A DNA stretch of 64,000 bases from Duganella zoogloeoides. Its GTDB lineage: Bacteria; Pseudomonadota; Gammaproteobacteria; Burkholderiales; Burkholderiaceae_D. The stretch covers positions 310,001-374,000 of the forward strand of contig NZ_CP140152.1 in assembly GCF_034479515.1 (NCBI RefSeq). The letters are read 5' to 3'. Positions 12,613 to 19,635 of this stretch are shown in pieces. Position 1 is the stretch's first letter. Each line of letters opens with the position of its first letter. Made by a program: the position numbers and the translations under genes. The notes under the pieces are model-generated. The model made no database searches and was not told where the DNA came from. It saw only the letters and a list, made by a program, of their open reading frames with translations.

Positions 12613-13932
12613 ATGTATGGTATTGATTTGATTGATAAATATCTGCTGGCGGGCATATTGGCGGCCAGTGTTGTCACCGTTGCCACAGCGGCGCCCGTGG
12701 AGACGCTGGTCGGCCCGGGCTGGGCCAATAATTCCGTCAACGCCGTGGTGTTTCGCAAGAATTCGCTGGTGTCCGACCGCGACTACCAGTACGTCGGCTA
12801 CTATGATGCTGAACGCTACCTGGTGCTGGGCAAGCGCAAGCTCGGTGACGCGCACTGGACCGTGCATCGCACCCAATACCAGGGCAACGCCGCCGACGCC
12901 CACAACGCCATCAGCCTGATGCTCGATGGCGCCGGTACCCTGCACGTAGCGTGGGACCACCACAACAACGCGCTGCGCTACGCGCGCGGCGTGCAGCCGG
13001 GGTCGCTTGAGCTAGGCCCCAGGCAGTCAATGGTGGGCCAGGACGAAGACACCGTTTCGTATCCCGAGTTTTACCGCCTGCCGGACGGCCGGCTGCTGTT
13101 CTTCTACCGCTTGGGCGGCTCGGGCCGGGGCGACCTGGTGATCAACCGTTACGACCCGGCCAGCGCCACCTGGACCCGGCTGCATACGAACCTGATCACG
13201 GGCGAGGGCAAGCGCAACGCCTATTGGCAGGCGTTTCTCGACCACCAGGGCACCTTGCATGTGTCGTGGGTATGGCGCGAATCGCCGGACGTGGCCAGCA
13301 ACCACGACCTGGCCTATGCACGTTCGCGCGACGGCGGCGTCACGTGGGAGACGTCCACCGGCAAGTCGTATGCGCTGCCGATCAGCGCGGCCAGCGCCGA
13401 ATACGCGCTGCGCATCCTGCAAAACAGCGAGTTGATCAACCAGACCTCGATGGCAGCCGATGCGGGCGGCCGGCCCTACATTGCCAGCTACTGGCGCGAT
13501 GCCGGTTCGACGGTGCCGCAGTACCGCGTGGTGTACCGCGACGCCAAAGGCTGGCAGATGCGCAATCTTGGTTTCCGCCGGACGGCGTTCTCCCTGAGCG
13601 GGCAGGGCACCAAGCGCATACCGATCGCGCGGCCGCAAATCATGGTCAGCCTGGACGACAAGCGGCCTGGTGCGGTACTGGTGTTTCGCGACGAGGAGCG
13701 CGGCAGCAAGGTGTCGGTGGCGCGCACCACGGATATCGCGGACGGCAAATGGCAGATCAGCGACCTGACGGCAGCGTCGGTGGGTTCATGGGAACCGAGT
13801 TTCGACACGGAGTGGTGGCGCCGGAGCGGCGTGCTGAGCCTGTTTGTGCAGGACGTACAGCAAGTCGACGGAGAAGGCCAGGCCGCCGTAGCGGCCCAAC
13901 CGGTGCGGGTGCTCGACTGGCACCCGCAGTAG
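12613..13932 (+). CDS. Secreted BNR_4-type beta-propeller protein, possible polysaccharide lyase
   Basis: A 439-residue exported protein. The ATG at 12613 follows GAGGAG by nine bases and gives an N-terminal hydrophobic signal (LLAGILAASVVTVATAA) with cleavage likely near residue 30. The rest looks like the BNR_4 beta-propeller found in PL24/PL25 ulvan lyases and related glycan-active enzymes: ISLMLDGAGTLHVAWDHH, YPEFYRLPDGRLLFFYR and RSRDGGVTWE (an Asp-box). Tyr/His-rich loops would supply the lyase chemistry. Longer in-frame starts upstream lack a signal and are rejected. It stands alone, convergent with the PEP-CTERM gene with one base between stops. The activity is inferred. Confidence 0.7.
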   Translation: MYGIDLIDKYLLAGILAASVVTVATAAPVETLVGPGWANNSVNAVVFRKNSLVSDRDYQYVGYYDAERYLVLGKRKLGDAHWTVHRTQYQGNAADAHNAISLMLDGAGTLHVAWDHHNNALRYARGVQPGSLELGPRQSMVGQDEDTVSYPEFYRLPDGRLLFFYRLGGSGRGDLVINRYDPASATWTRLHTNLITGEGKRNAYWQAFLDHQGTLHVSWVWRESPDVASNHDLAYARSRDGGVTWETSTGKSYALPISAASAEYALRILQNSELINQTSMAADAGGRPYIASYWRDAGSTVPQYRVVYRDAKGWQMRNLGFRRTAFSLSGQGTKRIPIARPQIMVSLDDKRPGAVLVFRDEERGSKVSVARTTDIADGKWQISDLTAASVGSWEPSFDTEWWRRSGVLSLFVQDVQQVDGEGQAAVAAQPVRVLDWHPQ

Positions 13933-13933
13933 C

Positions 13934-14683
13934 TTACGCTTGCTGTGACGCCGGGACAGCGCGCGACTTGCGTTTGCGCATCCAGCCAATCAGGCCCAGG
14001 CCGGCAGCCATCATCAGGTAGGTTTCCATTTCCGGCACCGCTGCCAGAGGGGTAGAGGTGATGTCGAGGCTGTCGATACCGATGTAGTTGCCGTTGTTGG
14101 CATCAATGCCAGCGTCGGACAGCACGTAACGCAGGGCGAACGCGCCGGTGGTGTCACCGGTCAGGCCACTCAGCGACACACTGTACTGGGTCCAGAATTC
14201 CGGGTACCCGCCTACGTTTTGCGCCGGGTTGATGGTCAGCAGCAAGGTGTCAAAGGTGCCCACGCTGGTTGCAGTGTTGCCGACATCGACACCGCCGACC
14301 GTGCTGAAACGAACTTCCAGGTTGTCCGGGAATGACGAGTTCACATCGGTGCGGGTGAAGAACGACAGCGTATCGCCGTTGCGGTACGTGGACGTCGGCA
14401 GGATCAGCCAGTCGCTGATGGTACCCGAGCCGAGAACCGCGTTGTAGTTGGACGAAACGTAAGAATCGGCCGAACCATCGTAGGCGCCGAATACGTCGGT
14501 GTTACCCGTAGTCCAGCTGGTGAAGCCGGTCGGAGCGCTGTTGTTGACAGTGGTCCAGCCCAGCGGAATGCCGTTGTCGAAGTTTTCGGTGAGCGCATCG
14601 GCCGAGGCGGCGCCAACTGCGCTGAACGACAGGGCTACGGCCATTGCCAACGGCATCAATGCGGATTTAAACGAAACAGCCAT
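13934..14683 (-). CDS. PEP-CTERM sorting-domain protein (choice-of-anchor type)
   Basis: A 249-residue exported protein probably processed by exosortase and linked to exopolysaccharide. It has a signal peptide ending ...VGAASA, a jelly-roll-like middle (ENFDNGIPLGWTTVNN is typical of choice-of-anchor J proteins) and a C-terminal tripartite tail: VPEMETYLMMAAGLGL, hydrophobic helix, then RKRKSR. The normal VPEP is VPEM here, a variant of the cleavage motif. The ATG follows GGAGGT. No exosortase gene is in the window. Confidence 0.85.
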   Translation of the reverse strand: MAVSFKSALMPLAMAVALSFSAVGAASADALTENFDNGIPLGWTTVNNSAPTGFTSWTTGNTDVFGAYDGSADSYVSSNYNAVLGSGTISDWLILPTSTYRNGDTLSFFTRTDVNSSFPDNLEVRFSTVGGVDVGNTATSVGTFDTLLLTINPAQNVGGYPEFWTQYSVSLSGLTGDTTGAFALRYVLSDAGIDANNGNYIGIDSLDITSTPLAAVPEMETYLMMAAGLGLIGWMRKRKSRAVPASQQA

Positions 14684-14858
14684 CTGAGACCTCCAATGTA
14701 AGTTGTGATTCGACTAATGCCGATGGTCAAAGTTTGTATACTGCTTGAAATCCAATGAGACTTAAAGCAACTTTTGTATCATTTTTATTGTATTTCAGAC
14801 ATTTTACACTTGGCGCACCTTACGCTGGAGCTCGGTTGAACAGCCTAACGGGCAGCGC

Positions 14859-15365
14859 TTAACGCTGCTGCGCCATAGAGCCGAGCGCGACTTTCAGGGT
14901 GTCGCTGTCGAGTCCGTTAAAGATGTTCGGATGCTGTGCAAACAACGTTGCTATCCGTTCCACAATGCCAGGGTTGTGTTGCTGCGCCACAACGGCGATT
15001 TCAGCAACCTGCGGCGGCGTGATGTCGGCGATTTGCTCTGTGGAAAGATGTGGATGGCCATTGTCGGTAAACAGCGTGCCAACGCTGCCGGCCAGCGCGG
15101 ACAACATAGTCGGGCTGACATTGTCCAGCAGCAAGTTCAGCAATTCGGCGCGCAGGCCGCTGTCACTGCGGAAGAACAATTGGCTGACCATTTGCGCAAA
15201 CGGCGGCGTGTCGTCGGACAGGAAGGCCCGGGCAATGCCCTGGGCGACCGACGATTGCGATTGCTCGCCGACGATATGCTTGAAAGCCTGCGCCACGCCG
15301 TCGGGATCGGCGGCGGTGACGTGGCCGGCATGTTGTTGCAATAAACTTCCCAGATCGAATCCCAT
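14859..15365 (-). CDS. Hypothetical cytoplasmic protein
   Basis: A 168-residue protein without signal peptide or membrane helices. I start at the ATG at 15365 (MGFDLGSLLQQ), preceded by GGGAG; an earlier in-frame start would add ten residues. The sequence is rich in Ala, Gln and Leu and appears all-helical, with repeated patterns such as DPDGVAQAFKHIVGEQSQ and FAQMVSQLFFRSDSG, so it may be a small helical-bundle protein. I recognise no family. A GCAGCG / CGCTGC inverted repeat sits over its stop codon. Confidence 0.65.
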   Translation of the reverse strand: MGFDLGSLLQQHAGHVTAADPDGVAQAFKHIVGEQSQSSVAQGIARAFLSDDTPPFAQMVSQLFFRSDSGLRAELLNLLLDNVSPTMLSALAGSVGTLFTDNGHPHLSTEQIADITPPQVAEIAVVAQQHNPGIVERIATLFAQHPNIFNGLDSDTLKVALGSMAQQR

Positions 15366-15468
15366 GGCAGCTCCCGGAGGTAAAAAGTGCAGCATAGTTC
15401 GGGGTGGTGGGGCGGTCTGTTCGCAGTCGCACCATGCACTATGGATGGTCGGGGCCGCTGCCTTGCTG

Positions 15469-16032
15469 TTAGTCGGTCATGACGACGTCGCGCAGTTCCT
15501 TGCCGTCGAAATAGAGGATCCGGCACGACGCTTCGCCGAAGCACAGGCCGACCGCCTGCTGGGCGATATGCACTGTCTCGCACGAATTGCCGGGATGGCA
15601 GGCCGGCGGGTAGTCGCCTGGCTCGATCATCGACAGGCGCGGCGGGTTGGTGTCGCTGTCGTCATAGCGGAAGGTTTTCAGGATGCCGGCGTAGCCGCCG
15701 CCAGGCGTAAAAGAGACCATCACCGCGCCGGCCAGCTTCTGCTCGTCGCTGTACATCAGCTGGACCACATCGTCGGTGTCCGCTGCCTGGATATGCCCTC
15801 TGATACTGGGCAAAGGCATTGCCATCCAGCCGGCCGGCGTCGGCACGCCATGCTCGTTGGCGCAGGCTGCCAGCCGGTCCGCATCGGCCTGCGATTGCGG
15901 GGGCGTCTTCAGGTGAGCGGTGTCGCTGGTGGTGTCGGCGGCAAACGCGCTGTTTGCTGCCGGGACGGCAAACGTCAGCAGGCAAGCAGCAGCGATTTGC
16001 ACCAGCCGGTGCGAGAGGTGGGAGGGGCGCAT
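15469..16032 (-). CDS. Hypothetical exported protein
   Basis: A 187-residue protein with a clear signal peptide (VQIAAACLLTFAVPAANSAFA) and predicted cleavage near residue 31. The mature part has five cysteines, including AACANEH, PPACHPGNSCETV, GLCFG and ASCRILYF, suggesting periplasmic disulfides. I prefer the ATG at 16032; a TTG at 16074 would extend it by 14 residues. No family recognised. It lies about 100 bases upstream of the helical hypothetical gene on the same strand and next to the decayed island. Confidence 0.65.
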   Translation of the reverse strand: MRPSHLSHRLVQIAAACLLTFAVPAANSAFAADTTSDTAHLKTPPQSQADADRLAACANEHGVPTPAGWMAMPLPSIRGHIQAADTDDVVQLMYSDEQKLAGAVMVSFTPGGGYAGILKTFRYDDSDTNPPRLSMIEPGDYPPACHPGNSCETVHIAQQAVGLCFGEASCRILYFDGKELRDVVMTD

Positions 16033-16133
16033 GGAAAGGTCCGGTTGTATGCGGGCGGGTTGCCGCAATTGCAACCCATGCTAGGCAGTCGGACGGGTGG
16101 CGTCAACAGATGGCTCATTACAGATTGGCAATG

Positions 16134-16457
16134 TTATTGCGACAGGATATCGATGTAGCGCTGGTAGCTGAACACCCGTTGCTTGCGTTGCGAGTTTTTG
16201 CCGGTTGGATTCGATAGTGAAGCGCGGTGTGGTGGGCAGCATTTCGAGCAGCCGGTAGGCTACCGATCGGGCCAAGGGTTCAACCAGCAAACGCCGCCGA
16301 TCGCTCGTCACCAACGTGGCCAGCGCGATGATGCTGCCCTCAGCCTCGGTTGCTGCGCCGGTCAACGCATCAAGGAAAAAACCGACCCACGCTTCCCAGT
16401 CGCCTTGCGTACGCACTGCTGAGAGTAACCGGTAGTGCTCGCCCTGGTGTCGCTTGC
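16134..16457 (-). pseudogene. Fic-family protein, 3' remnant
   Basis: Broken C-terminal end of a Fic (AMP-transferase type) gene. Reading leftwards from 16457 the frame gives HRKRHQGEHYRLLSAVRTQG and DWEAWVGFFLDALTGAA, both typical of the helical region after the Fic active site, then LLEMLPTTPRFTIES. There the frame shifts and about 50-60 residues of the usual winged-helix part are missing; the other frame supplies the family's tail QRVFSYQRYIDILSQ and stop at 16134. A TAA sits directly upstream at 16457. The HPFxxGNGR catalytic part is absent, so it is inactive. Confidence 0.8.
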
Positions 16458-16575
16458 GGTGTTAGCGTCTACCCAGCACCGTCTGGACTGTCTGACCACC
16501 ACCATTGATGATCGAATTTTGGCACAGCAATTGTGCCCACAGATTCTGATCATGGACACAAATTTTCAACCGATC
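16458..16575. other. Unassigned spacer between Fic and IS66 remnants
   Basis: No gene, RNA or repeat is recognisable in these 118 bases. They join two gene fragments and probably represent scrambled sequence left by insertion and deletion. Confidence 0.5.
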
Positions 16576-17108
16576 ACTTTCCATGACCTGCACGCAGCGC
16601 GCGCAACGCCGCTGACCACCGAGGCGCTGCGCCGGATCGCCGAGCTCTATGTGGTCGAGAGCGAGATCCGGGGCAAACCACCCGACGAACGAAGGCAAGT
16701 TCGATAAACCCGCTCGCGCCCACTGCTCGACGATCTGGAGCGCTGGCTGCGCAGCACGCTCGATACTTTATCGCGCAAGTCCGACACGGTGGCAGCAACC
16801 CGCACGCGCTCAAGCGGTGGCCGGCGCTGCTGCGCTATTGCGACGACGGCGCCATCGAGATCGATAACTCCGCGGCCGAACGCGCCTTGCGTGGCGTGGC
16901 CATCGGCCGCCGCAATTATTTGTTCGCCGGCGCCGACAGCGGCGGCGAGCGCGCCGCCGCGATCTACTCGCTGCTCGGCACCGCCAAGCTGAACGGTGTC
17001 GACCCCGAAGCCTGGTTGCGTCACGTGCTGGCGCATATCGCCGATCATCCCGCCAACCGGGTTGATGATTTCTTGCCCTGGAACTGCAACCTGCCAGCAG
17101 CCCTTTGA
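16576..17108 (+). pseudogene. IS66 transposase fragment, frameshifted
   Basis: C-terminal piece of the IS66 DDE transposase. Frame one gives [12 protein letters not shown] and [20 protein letters not shown], then stops at 16707. A second frame gives [20 protein letters not shown]. From about 16797 a third frame continues with [20 protein letters not shown], where the E of the DDE triad lies, and DDFLPWN up to TGA at 17106-17108. Two frameshifts and the missing 5' end make it non-functional. Confidence 0.85.
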
Positions 17109-17169
17109 GATCATCCCGCTTCCCGGCGGTGTGACGCCATCGTCCATCAAAACGCCCCTGCACAATACC

Positions 17170-17188
17170 GCGCTGGGCGGACGCTTAC
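17170..17188 (-). repeat. IS66 right terminal inverted repeat
   Basis: On the minus strand this reads GTAAGCGTCCGCCCAGCGC, the usual start of an IS66 end. Its partner is not found to the left, consistent with loss of the other end. Confidence 0.75.
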
Positions 17189-17212
17189 GTTGGAGTTGTG
17201 GCTCGTATGTTC

Positions 17213-17260
17213 TTGACAGTTTACAACTATACATGGCGAGATACCTTGCATTACAAGGTA
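17213..17260 (+). promoter_or_regulatory. Promoter and PadR-type operator of the PadR operon
   Basis: TTGACA (17213-17218) is a perfect -35. TACCTTG-N5-CAAGGTA (17242-17260) is a perfect 7-bp-arm inverted repeat just before the PadR ATG and would overlap the -10/start region. PadR proteins usually repress their own operon from such a dyad. The -10 is not clear. The element starts 25 bases beyond the IS66 end. Confidence 0.65.
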
Positions 17261-17268
17261 ATCTCATC

Positions 17269-17658
17269 ATGCAAATTTCAGAATCGCAAATCACTGAGGC
17301 CCAGGAGAAATGGCAAATCCAGCTGCGCAAGGGTGCGCTGGAGCTGGTGATTCTGGCAGCCTTGCGCGAAAAACCGGTTTACGGTCTGGCTCTGCTACGG
17401 CACCTCCAGTGCTTCCCCACCACGGCAATCACAGAAGGCACCCTATATCCCTTGCTTGATCGCCTGAGGCGCGAGGAACTGGTGAGTGCCGAATGGATCC
17501 ACGAAGAAGAGAACCGTCCCCGCAAGTACTACCAACTCACTAGTAAGGGCAGGCAGAAGCTGGCCGCTCTCACGCTGGCCTGGCGGCAATCGGTCGCCGA
17601 TATCGACGCCCTGCTGGTCAAGTCACCCGACGACATGCATTCGAATCCAAGCCGCTGA
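17269..17658 (+). CDS. PadR-family transcriptional regulator
   Basis: A 129-residue winged-helix repressor. The core LRKGALELVILAALREKPVYGLALLRHL and EGTLYPLLDRLRREELVSAEW is the diagnostic PadR domain (residues about 15-85), followed by KYYQLTSKGRQKLAAL. The ATG at 17269 sits eight bases downstream of the inverted repeat. It is followed one base later by a serine hydrolase start, and then by a HAAS/DUF1700 gene; PadR plus DUF1700 is a common pairing in which the DUF1700 membrane protein is the regulated partner. Here that partner is broken, so the regulator may be an orphan. Confidence 0.92.
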   Translation: MQISESQITEAQEKWQIQLRKGALELVILAALREKPVYGLALLRHLQCFPTTAITEGTLYPLLDRLRREELVSAEWIHEEENRPRKYYQLTSKGRQKLAALTLAWRQSVADIDALLVKSPDDMHSNPSR

Positions 17659-17659
17659 C

Positions 17660-18841
17660 ATGAGTCCAACCATGCCCAACTGTACTTTCTTTGCCTCCAC
17701 TCTGCGCTGCTGCGTGACATTTCTGTTCGTCTGCGGGGGGGGCTTCCACGCGCAGGCGCATTCGTCCGACGTGACGGCCTCACTCCGCAACTACTTCTCG
17801 CAATGCCATGCCGCGCGAGTTTGCAATGGCAGCGTTTTGGTCGCCCGCGCTGGCAAGGTGGTCTATGAGGACGCATTTGGGGATGTCGGCATCGATGGTC
17901 AAGGCACACTGAGCACCGCGCACGCCTTTGACATCGGTTCGGTCAGCAAGCAATTTACAGCCGCCGCCGTCCTGCGCCTGGTTGACCATGGAAAACTACG
18001 CCTAGACGACACCGTGGACCGCCACCTACCTGGTTTCCCTTATCCGCGCATGACGCTACGGCAGCTGTTGAACCACAGCGCAGGCGTACCGGATGCGATG
18101 GCCCACTACACTCAGCTGCTTCGCAGCGGCAAGGCAAACGCGCCGATGCTGGGCGAGGATGTGGTACAGGTGCTGGCGGCAACGGCGGCGGTCCCGAAGT
18201 CCGCGCCGGGCGAACGCTTCGAGTACAGCAACACCGGCTACCTGCTCTTAGCCCGGGTGGTTTCGCACGTCACCGGACTGTCGTTCGCTGACTTTCTGCA
18301 ACGCGAGTTCTTTGGTCCGCTGCGCATGTCGAACACAGGCCTGCGAATGCCGGGCAACGAGGCGGGCATCGCAGCACGCGCCTACGGCTTCCGGGGCGCG
18401 GCCGATGGTCAGCGACGCCCCTATGACCAGATTCCAGGCTTCTACATGCAGGGCGCGGGCGGCATCTACTCCACGGTAGGCGACCTGCTGATCTGGTCGA
18501 GGGCGCTGCGCAGCGGGGTGGCAATGTCGGCAAACGCCTGGAGAGAAGCTACCACGCCCACCCGGCTACAGGACGGCAGCCTGGTTCCATATGGTTTCGG
18601 ATTCGGCCTGCGCCCCTCGGCGCTGCAACAACCGCGCATCTCGCATGGCGGTCATTGGCGTGCCTTCAAGGCCGAGCTGAGCCATCTGCCAGCACAGGAC
18701 ATCGACATCGTTATTCTCAGTAACAATGGCGAGGACAAGGGTGTTGACGCCGCAAGCAGGGCGGTCGAAGCCATCCTCGCCAGCCAAGCCTATGAACCTG
18801 TGCAAAAGCCCGGAAGCAAAGCTTTATCCGGAAACAAGTAA
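17660..18841 (+). CDS. Secreted class C beta-lactamase-family serine hydrolase
   Basis: A 393-residue exported hydrolase of the AmpC/EstB/D-alanyl-D-alanine peptidase fold. Signal peptide at residues 1-32; nucleophile motif SVSK in FDIGSVSKQFTAA, the YSN motif in FEYSNTGYLLL and the third box HGG in ISHGGHWRAF. The third box is HGG rather than KTG, which points to an esterase or peptidase more than a true beta-lactamase. The ATG lies one base after the PadR stop, so it should share the PadR-controlled promoter. The region uses a less uniform codon choice than the flanking core genes and may have been acquired. Confidence 0.85.
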   Translation: MSPTMPNCTFFASTLRCCVTFLFVCGGGFHAQAHSSDVTASLRNYFSQCHAARVCNGSVLVARAGKVVYEDAFGDVGIDGQGTLSTAHAFDIGSVSKQFTAAAVLRLVDHGKLRLDDTVDRHLPGFPYPRMTLRQLLNHSAGVPDAMAHYTQLLRSGKANAPMLGEDVVQVLAATAAVPKSAPGERFEYSNTGYLLLARVVSHVTGLSFADFLQREFFGPLRMSNTGLRMPGNEAGIAARAYGFRGAADGQRRPYDQIPGFYMQGAGGIYSTVGDLLIWSRALRSGVAMSANAWREATTPTRLQDGSLVPYGFGFGLRPSALQQPRISHGGHWRAFKAELSHLPAQDIDIVILSNNGEDKGVDAASRAVEAILASQAYEPVQKPGSKALSGNK

Positions 18842-18887
18842 GCAGCCTGCTGCCGGTATCCACAAAAAAGACACGGAGAACTTCGCC

Positions 18888-19286
18888 ATGAACACACAAC
18901 AACGACTTGAGCACTACGGCCAACAGTTGGCTGGCTATCTCACCGCCTTGGACCCAGCAGATGCAGCTGAGGTGATCCGCGAGATCCAGAGCCATGTACT
19001 CGATGTGCTTGAGCAAGCCGAGCAGATTGGCCAGCACACTGACTTGGAGGGCATTCTGGCCGGCTTTGGCGAGCAAGGCTTATCTCGTCCCGAGGGACGA
19101 GATTCTTCATGGGCCGCTTGTGTCCGGGATTGCAGGCGCTCAAGCTCGCGTGTGCTTCCCGTCGCGCGAAGGCCAGATTTTCTTGCTTCCGCACGCACGA
19201 AGGGCCTCAGCAATTCAAACTCGGTGATACCGTCTCCTTTACCGACAAGCATTTGCGCGAACGCGTCGGCACCATCGTGCGGATGA
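18888..19286 (+). pseudogene. HAAS/DUF1700 protein, truncated
   Basis: Starts normally with GGAG and ATG at 18888, and for 63 residues reads as a HAAS signalling domain (RLEHYGQQLAGYL, ADAAEVIREIQSHVLDVLEQA, LEGILAGFGEQ). Homology stops at 19076, six bases before a perfect palindrome; the remaining frame to 19286 is Arg/Ser-rich and not protein-like. The transmembrane part expected after the HAAS domain is missing. It would be the third gene of the PadR operon. Confidence 0.75.
19082..19103. repeat. Perfect 22-bp palindrome at the HAAS break point
   Basis: ATCTCGTCCC-GA-GGGACGAGAT, ten-base arms around a two-base centre. It marks the junction between the HAAS fragment and unrelated sequence. 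It may be an insertion/excision scar, a recombinase core or a hairpin. Confidence 0.8.
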
Positions 19287-19369
19287 ACACCAGAACCTAC
19301 TCGCTGCTCTGCGAGGATGAACAATGGCGCATGCCGCCGGCACTCGTGCGGAAAATCATCGATTTATAA
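19109..19369 (+). pseudogene. Fragment with a small beta-rich C-terminal domain
   Basis: An 86-codon frame whose last 52 residues look like real protein: FKLGDTVSFTDKHLRERVGT followed by IVRMNTRTYSLLCEDEQWRM and LVRKIIDL, resembling a KOW/SH3-like barrel. The first 34 residues are Arg/Cys-rich and have no ribosome site. It is probably the 3' end of a gene cut at the palindrome. Family not recognised; a short intact gene cannot be excluded. Confidence 0.45.
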
Positions 19370-19635
19370 CGTGCTGCTCGTTCGCTGCCGCGCGAATGGC
19401 AGGCGGAGGAAATGTCAGAGTGGTACAGGCGTCACGCTTACCTTCGCGGCGGATGGTGCTGTACAGCAGCCAGTCCACGAAGGGAACCAAGCCGGTCGCA
19501 ACCGAGAGTCGGGTCAGTGCCCGGCAGCGCGAATATACATGAGCAGTCGAACCTAAAAGCCAAAGACGGAGTGCACCTGTAATAGTGCCGTCTTGGTCGC
19601 GGCGCCCGGCGATGAGCGCCAGGCGCTCTGCAACC
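19370..19635. other. Non-coding stretch at the island's right edge
   Basis: I see no credible gene, RNA or terminator in these 266 bases. It separates island debris from the core gene to the right. Confidence 0.5.

Larger units (their letters stand above)
16576..17188 (+). mobile_element. IS66-family insertion sequence remnant (right end)
   Basis: Right-hand part of an IS66-type element: the 3' portion of its tnpC-like transposase, then about 80 bases of non-coding DNA, then a terminal inverted repeat ending ...GGACGCTTAC at 17188 (complement GTAAGCGTCC, the typical IS66 end). The left end, the small orfs and the N-terminal two thirds of the transposase are missing, so it cannot move. Confidence 0.85.

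Noticed and set aside
16081..16416. 111-residue protein on the minus strand as an intact gene
   Set aside because: Its first 80 residues are the C-terminal part of a Fic protein and the rest is out of frame; treated as a pseudogene.
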